From Aquibacillus halophilus (GTDB lineage Bacteria > Bacillota > Bacilli > Bacillales > Amphibacillaceae): a stretch of 64,000 nt of DNA. The notes below the pieces were generated by a model, which was not told where the DNA came from, searched no databases, and saw only the letters and a program-made list of their open reading frames with translations. Made by a program: the position numbers and the translations under genes. Shown here piece after piece: positions 7,574 through 17,409 of this stretch. Numbering within the stretch: position 1 is the stretch's first letter; each line of letters starts with the position of its first letter. The stretch covers positions 1 through 64,000 of the forward strand of contig NZ_WJNG01000012.1 of the NCBI RefSeq assembly GCF_009649745.1, written 5' to 3'.

Positions 7574-7831
7574 ATGAATGCAAACAGAGAAAAACAAATG
7601 ATAAAATGGGAAAAGACGAGAGAATTTGGAAAGTGGAAATACATTTTAGTATCAGGAGTATTTGGTGGAGTAGTGTATTTTATTATCTCAATCCTATTAG
7701 ATATAATGTTCAGTAGACCTTTCAACTTTTATGAGCACATAATAACCGGAATAATTTTTGGTTTTGTGTATGGACTTGTGTCTTGGATGTTAAGTGAAAG
7801 AAATTATAAGAAATATAAAGAGAACAGTTAA
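7574..7831 (+). CDS. Small two-helix membrane protein
   Basis: 85 aa with a charged N-terminus, two transmembrane helices (about 25-46 and 55-74) and a basic tail (RNYKKYKENS). SD AAAGGAG lies before the ATG. It follows the VanW gene by 37 bp and ends at a shared bidirectional terminator, so the two may form one transcript. Family not recognised. Confidence 0.65.
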   Translation: MNANREKQMIKWEKTREFGKWKYILVSGVFGGVVYFIISILLDIMFSRPFNFYEHIITGIIFGFVYGLVSWMLSERNYKKYKENS

Positions 7832-7853
7832 GAATAAGGATCGATAAGACTAA

Positions 7854-7891
7854 AAGAAAAGAAGGAACTAAATATGGTTCCTTCTTTTCTT
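7854..7891. terminator. Bidirectional terminator between convergent genes
   Basis: AAGAAAAGAAGGAAC / GTTCCTTCTTTTCTT, perfect 15-bp stem with A- and T-rich flanks. It serves the small membrane protein on + and the methyltransferase on -. Confidence 0.88.
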
Positions 7892-7908
7892 ATAAAGCCC
7901 TCACATTA

Positions 7909-8682
7909 TCACTTAACACCTATGACCCTGATTCTTTTGTAATCAGCAATCCAGACACCATCTTCTAATAGAGTGTCACTTAAGCTATGCTCTACATTAG
8001 TTATTATCAAACTGACTGTTTCTTCATCAATTCCAGCAAACATTGATTGTCCAAACATGTTAATCCAATTTCGTAGTCCGTTTTCTCCTTCTAATGGCGT
8101 AGGTCTTTTAAAGTGAGTAGCAAAAGTGACTTCAAAACCTTCTTTTTCCATTTGGGTTGAATACTCACCTATACTTGGAAAATACCAAGGAAAACGTTCC
8201 TCAGCATAGGTTAATCCTAAAAGCTCCATCTCTTGTTTAATTTGGTTTGTTATAAAGAGCACATTTCCCTTGCCTCCAAACTCAGCAACAAAACGGCCAC
8301 CATCTTTTAAGCTATTGTAAATGCAGGAAAGTGCTTTTTGTGGGGGAGTTACCCAATGCAGGGTAGCGTTAGAAAAAATTGCGTCAAATTCTTCAGTGTA
8401 CTTTAATTCAGTTGCATCTCCAACGGTGAACTTTATGTATGGATATTTACTTTTTGCTCGCTGGATCATATTTTCTGACTTATCGATTCCCACGACATTT
8501 ACCCCATGATCATAAAGTTTTTTCGATATATCACCAGTTCCACAACCAAGATCAAGGATATGTTCGTTAGGCTTTGGAGCCAAGAAATTAATCAAATCAT
8601 TACCATACTCAGAGACAAAAGAATGTTTTCCATCGTAAAGTTTGGCATTCCATGAATCACTACTTTGTTGACTTTGGTTCAT
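7909..8682 (-). CDS. Class I SAM-dependent methyltransferase
   Basis: 257 aa. SAM motif I is ILDLGCGTGDIS (about residues 42-53), motif II GIDKSENMI, followed by GDATEL and FDAIFSNATLHWV. The last motif and overall layout resemble the trans-aconitate methyltransferase (Tam) group. The substrate is not deducible. SD GGGGG is present on the minus strand a few bases before the ATG. Monocistronic, facing the VanW pair. Confidence 0.85.
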   Translation of the reverse strand: MNQSQQSSDSWNAKLYDGKHSFVSEYGNDLINFLAPKPNEHILDLGCGTGDISKKLYDHGVNVVGIDKSENMIQRAKSKYPYIKFTVGDATELKYTEEFDAIFSNATLHWVTPPQKALSCIYNSLKDGGRFVAEFGGKGNVLFITNQIKQEMELLGLTYAEERFPWYFPSIGEYSTQMEKEGFEVTFATHFKRPTPLEGENGLRNWINMFGQSMFAGIDEETVSLIITNVEHSLSDTLLEDGVWIADYKRIRVIGVK

Positions 8683-8815
8683 AATATCCCCCCTAAAAGA
8701 TACTAGATCTAAACTGATCTAAACTGTTAATTAAGTGAATTATAGGCTATAAATCCTTAAATTAGAATGTTTTTGTTTTAAATTATATCTACTTTTGAGA
8801 ATTTTGAAAAATACG

Positions 8816-9610
8816 TTACTTTTGTAAGTATACTTCACGTTCATTAATTGGTTGTAAAGGTCGGCTATTTTCCGGGAATAGTTCAGTAATTTTGTTAATT
8901 TGACGTTTTGACATTTCAATTGGATGCTTGAAAATAAGCCATTCAACCCCTTCTGTACAAGGAGGAGTAGTTAGTGAACCTTTATATTTAAAAAAATCTT
9001 TTTGTTTTGGGAGAAGGTTCGCTATATCTATTGTTTTTTCTATCCGATGTATTTTACTATCTGTCTTAGGAACATTTTCAAGTATTTTTGAAATAATATT
9101 ATTGGTGTCACCGGCTTTAACCCAGATCCCAATTACAGTGAGTCTCCCCGTTGAATCTTGATGAACTAAATGAACCTCAACCGGGAATCTCCTATTATCC
9201 AATTGATGTTCACTTGGGTGATGAAAATGTATTTGTTGAAGGTGATATTGTGTAGTGCCAATTGTAACTGAGTTTTTTTCATTATAGGGTACTACTTCTA
9301 TAGTACGCCCACTATTTTTTACTGAAAATATAGTAGGAGTGTACTTAAATGAAATATCTTCTAGACCAGAGGTTTGGATGGCTTTTGCTGTTCTAATATT
9401 AATCGGGGATTGCATGGAGCCTATAGTACACTGGATAAATGTTGGATCCAACAACCCCCAATATCGCGGCCCTGTTTTTCCAAAATATGACCATTCCAGT
9501 TGTCTTTTTGATGAGACAGGATCTGAATTTATTGGACCATTAAATATGTTAGAAATTATAAAAAATATTAAAGTAAATACTAGTAACTTACGAAATCGTT
9601 CTTTATACAT
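8816..9610 (-). CDS. Alpha-class carbonic anhydrase, exported
   Basis: 264 aa. An N-terminal hydrophobic segment after MYKERFRK (residues 9-21) looks like a Sec signal or signal anchor. The mature part shows the alpha-CA hallmarks: SPINI (68-72), QIHFHHPSEH with zinc ligands His128 and His130, the third ligand His147 in EVHLVH, and LTTPPCTEGVEW near the C-terminus. It should hydrate CO2 to bicarbonate outside the membrane, as in other Bacillales with this exported enzyme. SD GGAAAGGA lies before the ATG. It is divergent from the GH3 gene. Confidence 0.92.
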   Translation of the reverse strand: MYKERFRKLLVFTLIFFIISNIFNGPINSDPVSSKRQLEWSYFGKTGPRYWGLLDPTFIQCTIGSMQSPINIRTAKAIQTSGLEDISFKYTPTIFSVKNSGRTIEVVPYNEKNSVTIGTTQYHLQQIHFHHPSEHQLDNRRFPVEVHLVHQDSTGRLTVIGIWVKAGDTNNIISKILENVPKTDSKIHRIEKTIDIANLLPKQKDFFKYKGSLTTPPCTEGVEWLIFKHPIEMSKRQINKITELFPENSRPLQPINEREVYLQK

Positions 9611-9882
9611 CTTAGAAATCCTTTCCTACGTTTTTTTGCTCACGTTTTTGTATTTAAGATTTTTCCGGTGGATTATCAATACCTTCTAATATTGTTCCAC
9701 CTAACACATCAAGTATCCAAACTCGGTTAACGAAACATTGAATCATTCCACACTTTCATAGATAATAAATTTTCAGTTATTTTTTTTTGTTTTATTGATG
9801 TTTTTATTTGCTTAAATGCAAATGATAATGTGAACAAAATGATACAAAGCTTTAAAATATGATATCAATAGAAAATTTTCAT

Positions 9883-9911
9883 TTAATATCTAGCTTGAAA
9901 TCTGCTAGAAT
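9883..9911 (+). promoter_or_regulatory. Possible promoter of the GH3 gene
   Basis: Extended -10 TGCTAGAAT (hexamer 9906-9911) with -35-like TTAATA at 9883-9888, spacing 17. The rest of the 429-bp divergent region (9611-10039) has no gene. Confidence 0.35.
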
Positions 9912-9994
9912 TAAAAAGTAAATGATTTTAAATACATGGATGAGTTGGCTAAACCTATCTAGTAATTTGTAAAGGGATAGTTATCCTATGGAAA

Positions 9995-10008
9995 TGAAAG
10001 CGATTTAA
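9995..10008 (+). promoter_or_regulatory. cre-like site (CcpA) upstream of the GH3 gene
   Basis: TGAAAGCGATTTAA matches the cre consensus TGWAANCGNTNWCA except at the penultimate base. It lies 32 bp before the GH3 start and downstream of the putative promoter, so CcpA binding would block elongation when preferred sugars are present. Confidence 0.5.
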
Positions 10009-10039
10009 TTTTAAAATGAAAGAATACGGGGGACATACT

Positions 10040-12121
10040 ATGACAGTGACAAAGCAGGATCGTTTAGCTTACACGGCTAAAGCAGAAGAAATTGTTAGTA
10101 AGATGACATTAGAAGAAAAAGTGTACTTAATGAGTGGTAAGATGCCATTTGAACAATTGATGGCCGATATTGCTAAAGGTCATCATTACAATTGGTACCC
10201 ATACCCAGCAGGGGGTAACGACAGATTAGATGTTCCTGAAATGAAGTTCGTTGATGGGCCTAGAGGTGTAGTTTCTGGAAATAGTACGTGCTTTCCAGTA
10301 TCAATGGCTAGAGGTGCTGCCTTTGATAAAGACCTTGAACAACGCATAGGTAATGCGATTGGTAAGGAAATTAGAGCGCACGGTGGGAACCTTTTTGGTG
10401 GGGTTTGTGTTAATCTGCCACGTAATCCGGGGTGGGGTAGAAGTCAGGAAGTATATGGTGAGGATTCGTTTCATTTAGGTGCGATGGGGGCTGCTTTAAC
10501 TAAAGGAGTTCAAGAGGAAAATGTAATCGCATGTGTCAAACATTATGCTTTCAACAGTATGGAAAATGCGCGATTTAAGGTCAGTGTAAAGGCTGATAAA
10601 CGAACAGAGCGCGAGGTGTATTTAGCTCATTTTAAAGATTGTGTTGATGCAGGAGCAGCTAGTATTATGAGCGCGTATAACTTGTATCAAGGAACCTTTG
10701 CCGGACATAGTGATTATCTGTTAAATCAAGTACTAAAAGATGAATGGGATTTTGACGGCTTTGTTATTAGTGATTTCATTTGGGGAGTCAAGGATACAGT
10801 CGAGGGTGCTAATGGTGGTATGGATATTGAAATGTGCCACACAAAATATTTTGGTGCTCACCTAGTTGAAGCCGTTAATAATGGACATGTAAAAGAAGAG
10901 AAAATTGATGAAGCTGCATTACGAATTGTTCGAACGCTACTTGCTTTTACTGAGGCTGACAATAAGGAGTACAGCAAGGAATTAATTGGCAGCAAAGAGC
11001 ACATTGCCCTAGCTTTAGAAGCTGCAGAAAAATCATTAACACTGATGAAAAATGATGGAGCTGTATTGCCATTTTCAAAAACAGAGACAAAGCGAATTGC
11101 AGTGATAGGGAAACTTGGGGACAAAGGAAATATTGGAGACCATGGATCAAGTCGTGTGTTCCCAGATTACATTGTTACACCGTTAGAAGGGCTACAAAAA
11201 TTAATGCCAAATACTGAAGTGATTTTTAATGATGGCTCAGATTTAGAACAAGCTAAAGAGCTGGCGAAATCTGTTGACGCTGTTGTGTTCGTAGTCGGAT
11301 ATAATCATGATGATGAAGGTGAGTTCATTAACAATCCTGATGAAGATGTAGATGCCTTGGGCGATGGAGATGCTGGTTTTGGTGCTGGTGGTGATCGGAT
11401 GACATCCCTAGGACTCCATGATGAAGAAGTATCGTTGATTAAATCAGTAGGCCCTTTAAACACTAATTCAGTCGCTATCTTAATTGGTGGTAATACAATA
11501 ATGATAGAGGAATGGAAAACAGAAGTCTCTGCAATCTTAATGGCATATTATCCAGGAATGGAAGGTGGAACTGCATTAGCTAAGACTTTGTTCGGAGATG
11601 TCAATCCTAGTGGTAAATTGCCATTTGTTCTACCACAGCATGAAAGTGACTTACCACAAACTGATTGGGATGCGACAGAGATTACTTATGATTACTATCA
11701 TGGATATACAAAATTAGAGAAAGAGGGAATTGAACCTTCCTTACCATTTGGTTTTGGGATGTCTTATACAACTTTTACTATATCAAGTGCAACCTTTGAG
11801 CAAGAGGGAGATAGTATTGTCGCAACATGTGAAGTAGAAAATACAGGAGAATATACAGGAACAGAAGTCATCCAACTGTATGTAGGGTATAGTAACTCAA
11901 AGATAGATAGACCTGTTAAGGTACTACGCGGATTTGAACGTGTGGAGCTCAAACCAGCTCAAAAACAACTAGTTAAGGTTACTTGTCCAATTGAAAAAAT
12001 AAAATGGTTTAATGAAGCAACAAACAAATGGGAATTAGAAGAAATGGACTATGATGTCTATATTGGAAATAGTAGTGATATGAAAAACTTGATCCAAGGT
12101 ACTGTAACATTGAAAGGTTAA
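10040..12121 (+). CDS. Glycoside hydrolase family 3, beta-glucosidase-like
   Basis: 693 aa from ATG 10040, which has SD GGGGG 6 nt upstream; the in-frame ATG at 10016 lies before that SD. Order: (beta/alpha)8 domain with VDGPRG (71-76), KHYA (167-170) and the nucleophile Asp245 in GFVISDF; then the alpha/beta sandwich from about residue 315 (ALEAAEKSLTLMKN); then a fibronectin-III-like C-terminal domain. There is no signal peptide, so it acts on imported oligosaccharides. Beta-glucosidase or beta-xylosidase activity cannot be distinguished by eye. No transporter or regulator is adjacent; the cre-like site suggests catabolite repression. Confidence 0.88.
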   Translation: MTVTKQDRLAYTAKAEEIVSKMTLEEKVYLMSGKMPFEQLMADIAKGHHYNWYPYPAGGNDRLDVPEMKFVDGPRGVVSGNSTCFPVSMARGAAFDKDLEQRIGNAIGKEIRAHGGNLFGGVCVNLPRNPGWGRSQEVYGEDSFHLGAMGAALTKGVQEENVIACVKHYAFNSMENARFKVSVKADKRTEREVYLAHFKDCVDAGAASIMSAYNLYQGTFAGHSDYLLNQVLKDEWDFDGFVISDFIWGVKDTVEGANGGMDIEMCHTKYFGAHLVEAVNNGHVKEEKIDEAALRIVRTLLAFTEADNKEYSKELIGSKEHIALALEAAEKSLTLMKNDGAVLPFSKTETKRIAVIGKLGDKGNIGDHGSSRVFPDYIVTPLEGLQKLMPNTEVIFNDGSDLEQAKELAKSVDAVVFVVGYNHDDEGEFINNPDEDVDALGDGDAGFGAGGDRMTSLGLHDEEVSLIKSVGPLNTNSVAILIGGNTIMIEEWKTEVSAILMAYYPGMEGGTALAKTLFGDVNPSGKLPFVLPQHESDLPQTDWDATEITYDYYHGYTKLEKEGIEPSLPFGFGMSYTTFTISSATFEQEGDSIVATCEVENTGEYTGTEVIQLYVGYSNSKIDRPVKVLRGFERVELKPAQKQLVKVTCPIEKIKWFNEATNKWELEEMDYDVYIGNSSDMKNLIQGTVTLKG

Positions 12122-12135
12122 GTAAAAATAGTTAG

Positions 12136-12170
12136 AAAGAGATCACTTAAAATTAGGTGATCTCTTTTAC
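12136..12170 (+). terminator. Terminator after the GH3 gene
   Basis: AAAGAGATCAC / GTGATCTCTTT, 10-nt loop, then TTACT. Confidence 0.85.
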
Positions 12171-12198
12171 TATAATTTATTTAGTTAAAAGCAAATGT

Positions 12199-12777
12199 TT
12201 AAGACTTATCTATATATTTTCCCCTTAAATATATAAAGACTTTAGTAACGATAATGGCTAAAGACAAAATAAGGAGATAGTTTAAGAAAAGGTAAAAGTA
12301 ATTCATTCCCTTTTCGAGCTGCATTAAATTTACCGACACTAGAAGTGGTTTAATTACAAAAGAAAAGATAGCACTTAAAATAACTCCATATAAAAAAACA
12401 TTCCTATTATGATTAAGACACCATTGATATACCAACATAAAACAAACAGGAACAAGTGATACATCTAAAGCTACATTAACTGGCATGATAGGTATTACCT
12501 GGAAAGGATAAGTGACATGCGCTGTTCTCATGGCAATTGCATCAGAATAAGCGAACCAGGTATGTATATTAAAGCCATAAAAACCAATTTGAAATATTTT
12601 TCTTTTATCAATAGCGAAATATATAACAATTAACGGGATGATCAACATCAGTAGAATAGCCCAGAATTGCCATGTTTCCCAAGTGGAGTAATCTTTCCAA
12701 TACTCTGTCCACATTTTAACCACTTTTTCTTGTTCTTGTAATATTTTATCTAACTGTTCATTTTGCGCTTCTGTCAT
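12199..12777 (-). CDS. CBO0543 family membrane protein
   Basis: 192 aa from the ATG at 12777, which has SD AGGTGG 8 nt before it; the GTG at 12789 lacks an SD. An amphipathic N-terminus is followed by about five transmembrane helices. The middle stretch DAIAMRTAHVTYPFQ...PVNVALD is characteristic of the uncharacterised CBO0543 family found in many spore formers. Function unknown. A DUF421 gene on the same strand lies 134 bp upstream. Confidence 0.75.
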   Translation of the reverse strand: MTEAQNEQLDKILQEQEKVVKMWTEYWKDYSTWETWQFWAILLMLIIPLIVIYFAIDKRKIFQIGFYGFNIHTWFAYSDAIAMRTAHVTYPFQVIPIMPVNVALDVSLVPVCFMLVYQWCLNHNRNVFLYGVILSAIFSFVIKPLLVSVNLMQLEKGMNYFYLFLNYLLILSLAIIVTKVFIYLRGKYIDKS

Positions 12778-12911
12778 TACACTAACCACCTACAAGAAAG
12801 TTATTTATATTATCCCTTTGTTATTATGAATAATACTAGGTCATCTTTTCACTTGGAATAACACTTATAACCTTATAACTATTGTGACTTAGCACTAATC
12901 AACGTTAAAAA

Positions 12912-13577
12912 TTATTGTTCTGCGTAAATTTTTAATAAATAATTTTTATCTTTTACTGTAGCTAGAAAGATTTTCTTAATATCACTATGTCCCTGTGCTA
13001 GAAGTTCTTCTTTTAACCATTGATGATCTTTCATTATGGACTTTAAGTTTTTAAGTTGAACTTTTCCCTCAACAATCACTGCTATGGGGAATCCTTCATC
13101 AACTGTAGATAAATTTAACTGACTTTGTGTATTAGCAACCCTATTATTTTGTGAGAGAATACTTATATTACCATTGGGTTCTAGCAAGGCATAATCTACC
13201 TCGTCGATATCTAAATAACCAGCAGTCCGGATAGATGACAGTAATTCCATCAATGTGTAGCGACTACTTCTTAAATTAGCTGGCATAATTTCTCCATTCT
13301 TAATTAAAAAGGTGGGCTCGCCCATGAGAAGTTTATTTAACTTATTCCATAGGCTCAATTTTGAAATGGACAAATAAATAACCACCACAACAATAACCCC
13401 AACTATACCCTGCGAAATTCCCTGGATCTTAATCGAACCGAAAAGTAAATAGGCTAAGAAAAAAATTGCTCCAAAGTCCTGTGGTGTCAATTGAGCTAGG
13501 GCTGTTTTCCCTAAAATTCTGATTGCTACTATGTAAACAATATATATAATAATTACTTGTCCAATAAAAAGTAACAT
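12912..13577 (-). CDS. DUF421 family membrane protein (YetF/YrbG-like)
   Basis: 221 aa with three N-terminal transmembrane helices (to about residue 72) and a soluble DUF421 domain: LMGEPTFLIKNGEI, then RYTLMELLSSIRTAGYLDIDEVDYALLE. That motif defines the YetF group, which in Bacillus is linked to spore germination and membrane functions but has no settled activity. SD GAGGTG before the ATG. Confidence 0.85.
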   Translation of the reverse strand: MLLFIGQVIIIYIVYIVAIRILGKTALAQLTPQDFGAIFFLAYLLFGSIKIQGISQGIVGVIVVVVIYLSISKLSLWNKLNKLLMGEPTFLIKNGEIMPANLRSSRYTLMELLSSIRTAGYLDIDEVDYALLEPNGNISILSQNNRVANTQSQLNLSTVDEGFPIAVIVEGKVQLKNLKSIMKDHQWLKEELLAQGHSDIKKIFLATVKDKNYLLKIYAEQ

Positions 13578-13783
13578 AATAACACCTCATAGGATAAATT
13601 CCACATAATACAATGGTTTGTCTATTTATTTAAAACTATGCAATTTTTGAAAAAAGAAAAGAGTCTCAAATAAGGAGAAAGAACTGTTGTATTCTATAAC
13701 ATATAATTCCATTATTTTACATGAGAATTAGATTTAATTCAGACACACACTAACTCCTATAAAAGTATGAGAGGAGTAGGTTA

Positions 13784-14362
13784 ATGGAGTTATCGCCTGT
13801 TTTGTACCATAAGCTTATACGCCCAAAATGGAGCACCCATAAACATATACATCAAAATGTAAAAGAACATTTTGATCTTGAAAATAAGAAAATCCTAGAT
13901 TTCGGTGCAGGCACAGGAGCTAATTGTGCATTGTGTAGTCCTAGTAATTATTATGGTATCGATCCCGATATGAAAAGAATTTCTTATGCTCAACGTGTTT
14001 ATCCTGAGTACACATTTAATGTATTTAAAGATGATAAAATTCAATTAGAGGATTCTTCCATTGATATAATATTGATTGTCGCAGTATTACATCATATCCC
14101 ACCAGTTAAAATTGGATTGTATATAAAAGAATTTCAAAGAATTCTAAATCCAATTGAAGGTAAAGTTATTATTATCGAACCTTGTTTTACTAATGAAAAG
14201 TCTATTAGTAATTGGTTTATGAAGAATAATGATAATGGAAATCATATACAAGACGAACAGGGGTATTTAGATTATTTTGAACGGCATGGTTTTATGTCTA
14301 AAGTTTTAAAAAAGTATAGAAAGCACTTCTTTTATAATGAGCTATTCTTTTGCGCTTATTAG
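13784..14362 (+). CDS. Class I SAM-dependent methyltransferase
   Basis: 192 aa. SAM-binding motif ILDFGAGTGAN (about 36-46), acidic GIDPD near residue 60, and LIVAVLHHIP near 100, as in small-molecule methyltransferases. The remainder ends in a basic stretch (VLKKYRKHFFYNE). SD GAGAGGAG before the ATG. Substrate unknown; neighbours give no hint. Confidence 0.8.
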   Translation: MELSPVLYHKLIRPKWSTHKHIHQNVKEHFDLENKKILDFGAGTGANCALCSPSNYYGIDPDMKRISYAQRVYPEYTFNVFKDDKIQLEDSSIDIILIVAVLHHIPPVKIGLYIKEFQRILNPIEGKVIIIEPCFTNEKSISNWFMKNNDNGNHIQDEQGYLDYFERHGFMSKVLKKYRKHFFYNELFFCAY

Positions 14363-14424
14363 GTTTTATTTGTAAACAGTATGTACTTCCAATAATAGTG
14401 TGAACGACAGTCGATGAAGAAAAA

Positions 14425-14473
14425 AGGTACCGGTTCCACCTCGGCTCGTTCGTGACGGGTTCCGGTCCTTTAT
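14425..14473. terminator. GC-rich hairpin between convergent genes
   Basis: AAAGGTACCGG / CCGGTCCTTT with one bulged base, flanked by A6 on the left and TTTATTG on the right. Its GC content is well above the surroundings. Probably a bidirectional terminator, possibly a dispersed repeat. Confidence 0.55.
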
Positions 14474-14555
14474 TGTAAATGGTGATTTTAAAAATGAGAA
14501 CCCAGATTATCATATATCGGTTTCTCTGTTTCTTTACTACCTCCTAAGGGAGCAA

Positions 14556-15152
14556 CTACAGTATCCCTTTATCCTTGAGATATTTGATAATATATCTAGC
14601 AGCATCTCTGGCTGAATGTTGCTCAGTATTTATAGTGAGCTCTGGATTGATTGGTGGCTCATAAGGAGAATCAATTCCAGTGAAATCTTTAATTTCTCCC
14701 TTTCTAGCTTTCTGATACAAGCCTTTTGGATCTCTCATCTCACAGATTTCGAATGGACAATCGATAAATACTTCAATAAATTCATCTTGACCAAAGATTT
14801 GTCTGATTTGTTCCCGATCCTTTCGATAGGGGGAAATGAAGGCGGTCATCACGATTTGACCACTGTCGACAAACAGTTTTGCTACTTCTCCAACTCTTCG
14901 AATATTCTCTACCCGATCTTTTTGACTGAATCCTAATTCTTTGTTTAGACCATGTCTTACATTGTCACCATCTAAGACATAGCTTTTTTTCCCTAAAGAA
15001 TATAATTGAAAATCTAACTCGTTTGCTAAAGTTGATTTTCCTGAACCTGAATAGCCGGTAAACCACAAGGCACAGCTTTTATGTTTGTTTAGCTTTTGTC
15101 GATCCGCTTTCGTAATTTCGGTTGTGTGCCATACAATGTTTTTTTGTAACAT
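14556..15152 (-). CDS. cysC: Adenylyl-sulfate kinase
   Basis: 198 aa. Phosphorylates APS at the 3' position to give PAPS, the second step of sulfate activation. P-loop GYSGSGKST at 33-41, then VLDGDNVRHGLN and the RRVGEVAKLF and DPKGLYQKAR stretches typical of CysC. It is the last gene of cysH-cysP-sat-cysC and starts 3 bp after sat ends, so it is translationally linked. The B. subtilis operon continues into the siroheme genes ylnDEF; here it stops at cysC. Confidence 0.95.
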   Translation of the reverse strand: MLQKNIVWHTTEITKADRQKLNKHKSCALWFTGYSGSGKSTLANELDFQLYSLGKKSYVLDGDNVRHGLNKELGFSQKDRVENIRRVGEVAKLFVDSGQIVMTAFISPYRKDREQIRQIFGQDEFIEVFIDCPFEICEMRDPKGLYQKARKGEIKDFTGIDSPYEPPINPELTINTEQHSARDAARYIIKYLKDKGIL

Positions 15153-15155
15153 ATA

Positions 15156-16304
15156 TTATTGCCCCGCTTCCGTTAAAGTTTTTGACATACCTTCAATAAG
15201 TTTATTAGCCACTTCTGGTCGACTAAATTGTTTTGGAGGTAGCTTCCCTTCCTTCAGCATTGCTCTGACCTTGGTTCCAGATAAGGAAACGTGGTGCTCT
15301 ATATCATGGGGACAGGTTTTTGATGTTCCCATACTTTCACATTTATTGCAGTAAAAGCTATTTTCAAACCGAAAAATCTTTATCCCAATTTCCTCTTCGG
15401 AGAAATTATTAAAGATTTTTTGTGCATCATATGTCCCATAATAATCACCTACACCGGCATGATCACGGCCAACAATAAAGTGGGTGCACCCATAATTTTT
15501 ACGAACTATTGCATGAAATATTGCTTCTCTCGGTCCAGCATATCTCATCGCTGCTGGAAATACAGATAAGAAAACACGATCGTTTGGATAGTAGTTTTCT
15601 AGTAAAACATGATAGCATTCCATCCTTAACTCACTAGGTATATCACCAGCTTTTGTTTCCCCAACTAGTGGGTGAAGTAGTAAGCCATCCACCGACTCTA
15701 ATGCAGTTTTTTGAATATATTCATGCGCACGGTGTACAGGGTTTCGGGTTTGAAATCCTACCGTTGTTTTCCAACCCAGCTGACGAAACGCTTCTCTAGT
15801 TTCACTAGGTTCTAAATAAAAGGCTGCGAATCTATTTTTTTGCGGATAGTTAACTAACGTAATTGGTCCACCTAAATAGACATTTGGACGTTCTAGTAAT
15901 TTTTTTACTCCGGGGTGTTCGGCATCAATTGTTTGATAGACTTTTTCTGCTTCTTTGTGTTTATCAGGAATATACATATCAGTTACAGTCATTACTCCAT
16001 AAACGGTATTGTCATGAACCAAATTGACTGTACTACCGATTTCGATATCGCTGGCTGTATCTTCACTAACAGGTAATGTAATTGGAATGCTCCATGGAAG
16101 ACCATTTTCAAGACGCATTGTTTCGATGACAGATTGATAATCTTCCATATTCATAAATCCAGTTAATGGACTATATCCCCCAATTGCAAGTAATTCCAAA
16201 TCACTTAAAGCGATTTGATCAAGGTGAACCTGCTTATTCCTACCATCCACCTGGTAATCTGTATCAACTCTGTTAATTAGTAAACCTCCATGGGGTTTAA
16301 TCAT
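15156..16304 (-). CDS. sat: Sulfate adenylyltransferase (ATP sulfurylase)
   Basis: 382 aa, the full length for the Bacillus enzyme that makes APS from ATP and sulfate. [11 protein letters not shown] (185-195) carries the HxxH active-site motif, and [12 protein letters not shown] follows later. [14 protein letters not shown] cluster near residues 325-337 looks like the zinc site present in this branch of ATP sulfurylases. It begins 1 bp after cysP ends and SD AGGAGG lies within the end of cysP. Confidence 0.96.
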   Translation of the reverse strand: MIKPHGGLLINRVDTDYQVDGRNKQVHLDQIALSDLELLAIGGYSPLTGFMNMEDYQSVIETMRLENGLPWSIPITLPVSEDTASDIEIGSTVNLVHDNTVYGVMTVTDMYIPDKHKEAEKVYQTIDAEHPGVKKLLERPNVYLGGPITLVNYPQKNRFAAFYLEPSETREAFRQLGWKTTVGFQTRNPVHRAHEYIQKTALESVDGLLLHPLVGETKAGDIPSELRMECYHVLLENYYPNDRVFLSVFPAAMRYAGPREAIFHAIVRKNYGCTHFIVGRDHAGVGDYYGTYDAQKIFNNFSEEEIGIKIFRFENSFYCNKCESMGTSKTCPHDIEHHVSLSGTKVRAMLKEGKLPPKQFSRPEVANKLIEGMSKTLTEAGQ

Positions 16305-16305
16305 A

Positions 16306-17397
16306 TTAATTTCCTCCTATTTTCTTTATTGCGACCTTCTCTTTATATATCGGATGAGCTTTCGTCGCTGGTTTCCATAAACCTATTGCATAAACCATTG
16401 CAATAAACACAAACAATATCGCTACTCCAGAAAAATCGAAATCTACGAACAATTTCACTAAGTTATAAGAAATAACAAGCGAAAAGAGTGGCGAAATCAC
16501 CCATGTTTTAATTAATTTACCGATGATGGCTTTTTGCCAAATTTGTCTACCTTTATCTGATGCCCCAACCCCTAAGATACTGCAAGTCGTTACTTGAGTA
16601 TGTGGAATAGGAATGCCAAATAGAGACGCGATAATGACTAAAGTAGCCCCAATGCCAGAGACTGCGCTTCCCTGTAATAGGCTTAGTTTGGTGATTTTTT
16701 TACCATTTGTCTCGAGTACTTTTCCACCTAAAAAGATCGCACCCAATGCAACAAAGAGGCCCCCACTGAATGTTCCTTGTTCAATGGTAATGATTCCGGT
16801 AGCAACAAGAGGTCCAACGGCATTCGCAACATTATTCATTCCAGCTGAAAATGCTTCTAGAAATCCAGTTACAATTACTAATAGCGCTAAAAGCTTAGGG
16901 CCTCTACCTCTAGAAAGAAAGGTGAATTTTCTCTCAGTTACCTTAACCACTTTATTAGTTACAAATGCTAATAAAAAGGCTATCAATGGTATAAGAATCC
17001 AGTACATTACTATAACCAACAGTGTCTTAACAAATAATACTTGGAAAGCAATACCAACGCCTACGATTGCTCCAACAGTGACCTCACTAGTTGATAATGG
17101 AATCCCACTTAAATTAGCAATAAACAGCGATATAGCAGCAGAGATAAGAATGATCAGGGCGATGTTAATCGATATGATACTCTCTGGAATGATCTCTGAT
17201 CCTAGTGTTTTAACAACTTCTCCGCCCCCTAATATTGCACCGAAAAATACTCCACTGCCACAAATCAGTAATGCTATTCGTTTACGTTTTACCGCACCGG
17301 ATCCGTATGCAATCCCCATCGAAGCTGCTGCACCACTTGCACCTATATTGATAGCAAAAAATAAAGCAATCAGACATGCGAGTATTGTTAATATCAA
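16306..17397 (-). CDS. cysP: CysP-type sulfate permease (PiT family)
   Basis: 363 aa, ten or more transmembrane helices, in the inorganic-phosphate-transporter fold. The two PiT repeats are visible as [16 protein letters not shown] near the N-terminus and [20 protein letters not shown] in the middle. In B. subtilis this protein, encoded within the cysH operon, imports sulfate. Its place between cysH (12 bp) and sat (1 bp) makes sulfate the likely substrate here rather than phosphate. Confidence 0.93.
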   Translation of the reverse strand: MILTILACLIALFFAINIGASGAAASMGIAYGSGAVKRKRIALLICGSGVFFGAILGGGEVVKTLGSEIIPESIISINIALIILISAAISLFIANLSGIPLSTSEVTVGAIVGVGIAFQVLFVKTLLVIVMYWILIPLIAFLLAFVTNKVVKVTERKFTFLSRGRGPKLLALLVIVTGFLEAFSAGMNNVANAVGPLVATGIITIEQGTFSGGLFVALGAIFLGGKVLETNGKKITKLSLLQGSAVSGIGATLVIIASLFGIPIPHTQVTTCSILGVGASDKGRQIWQKAIIGKLIKTWVISPLFSLVISYNLVKLFVDFDFSGVAILFVFIAMVYAIGLWKPATKAHPIYKEKVAIKKIGGN

Positions 17398-17409
17398 TCT
17401 AAACAGCTC

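Noticed and set aside
7129-7725. Minus-strand 198-codon ORF
   Set aside because: It is antisense to the end of the VanW gene and the small membrane gene, both of which have good SDs and recognisable products.
14425-14473. T-box leader suggested by GGTACCG
   Set aside because: Between convergent genes, no specifier structure and no downstream biosynthetic gene; it is better read as a terminator hairpin.
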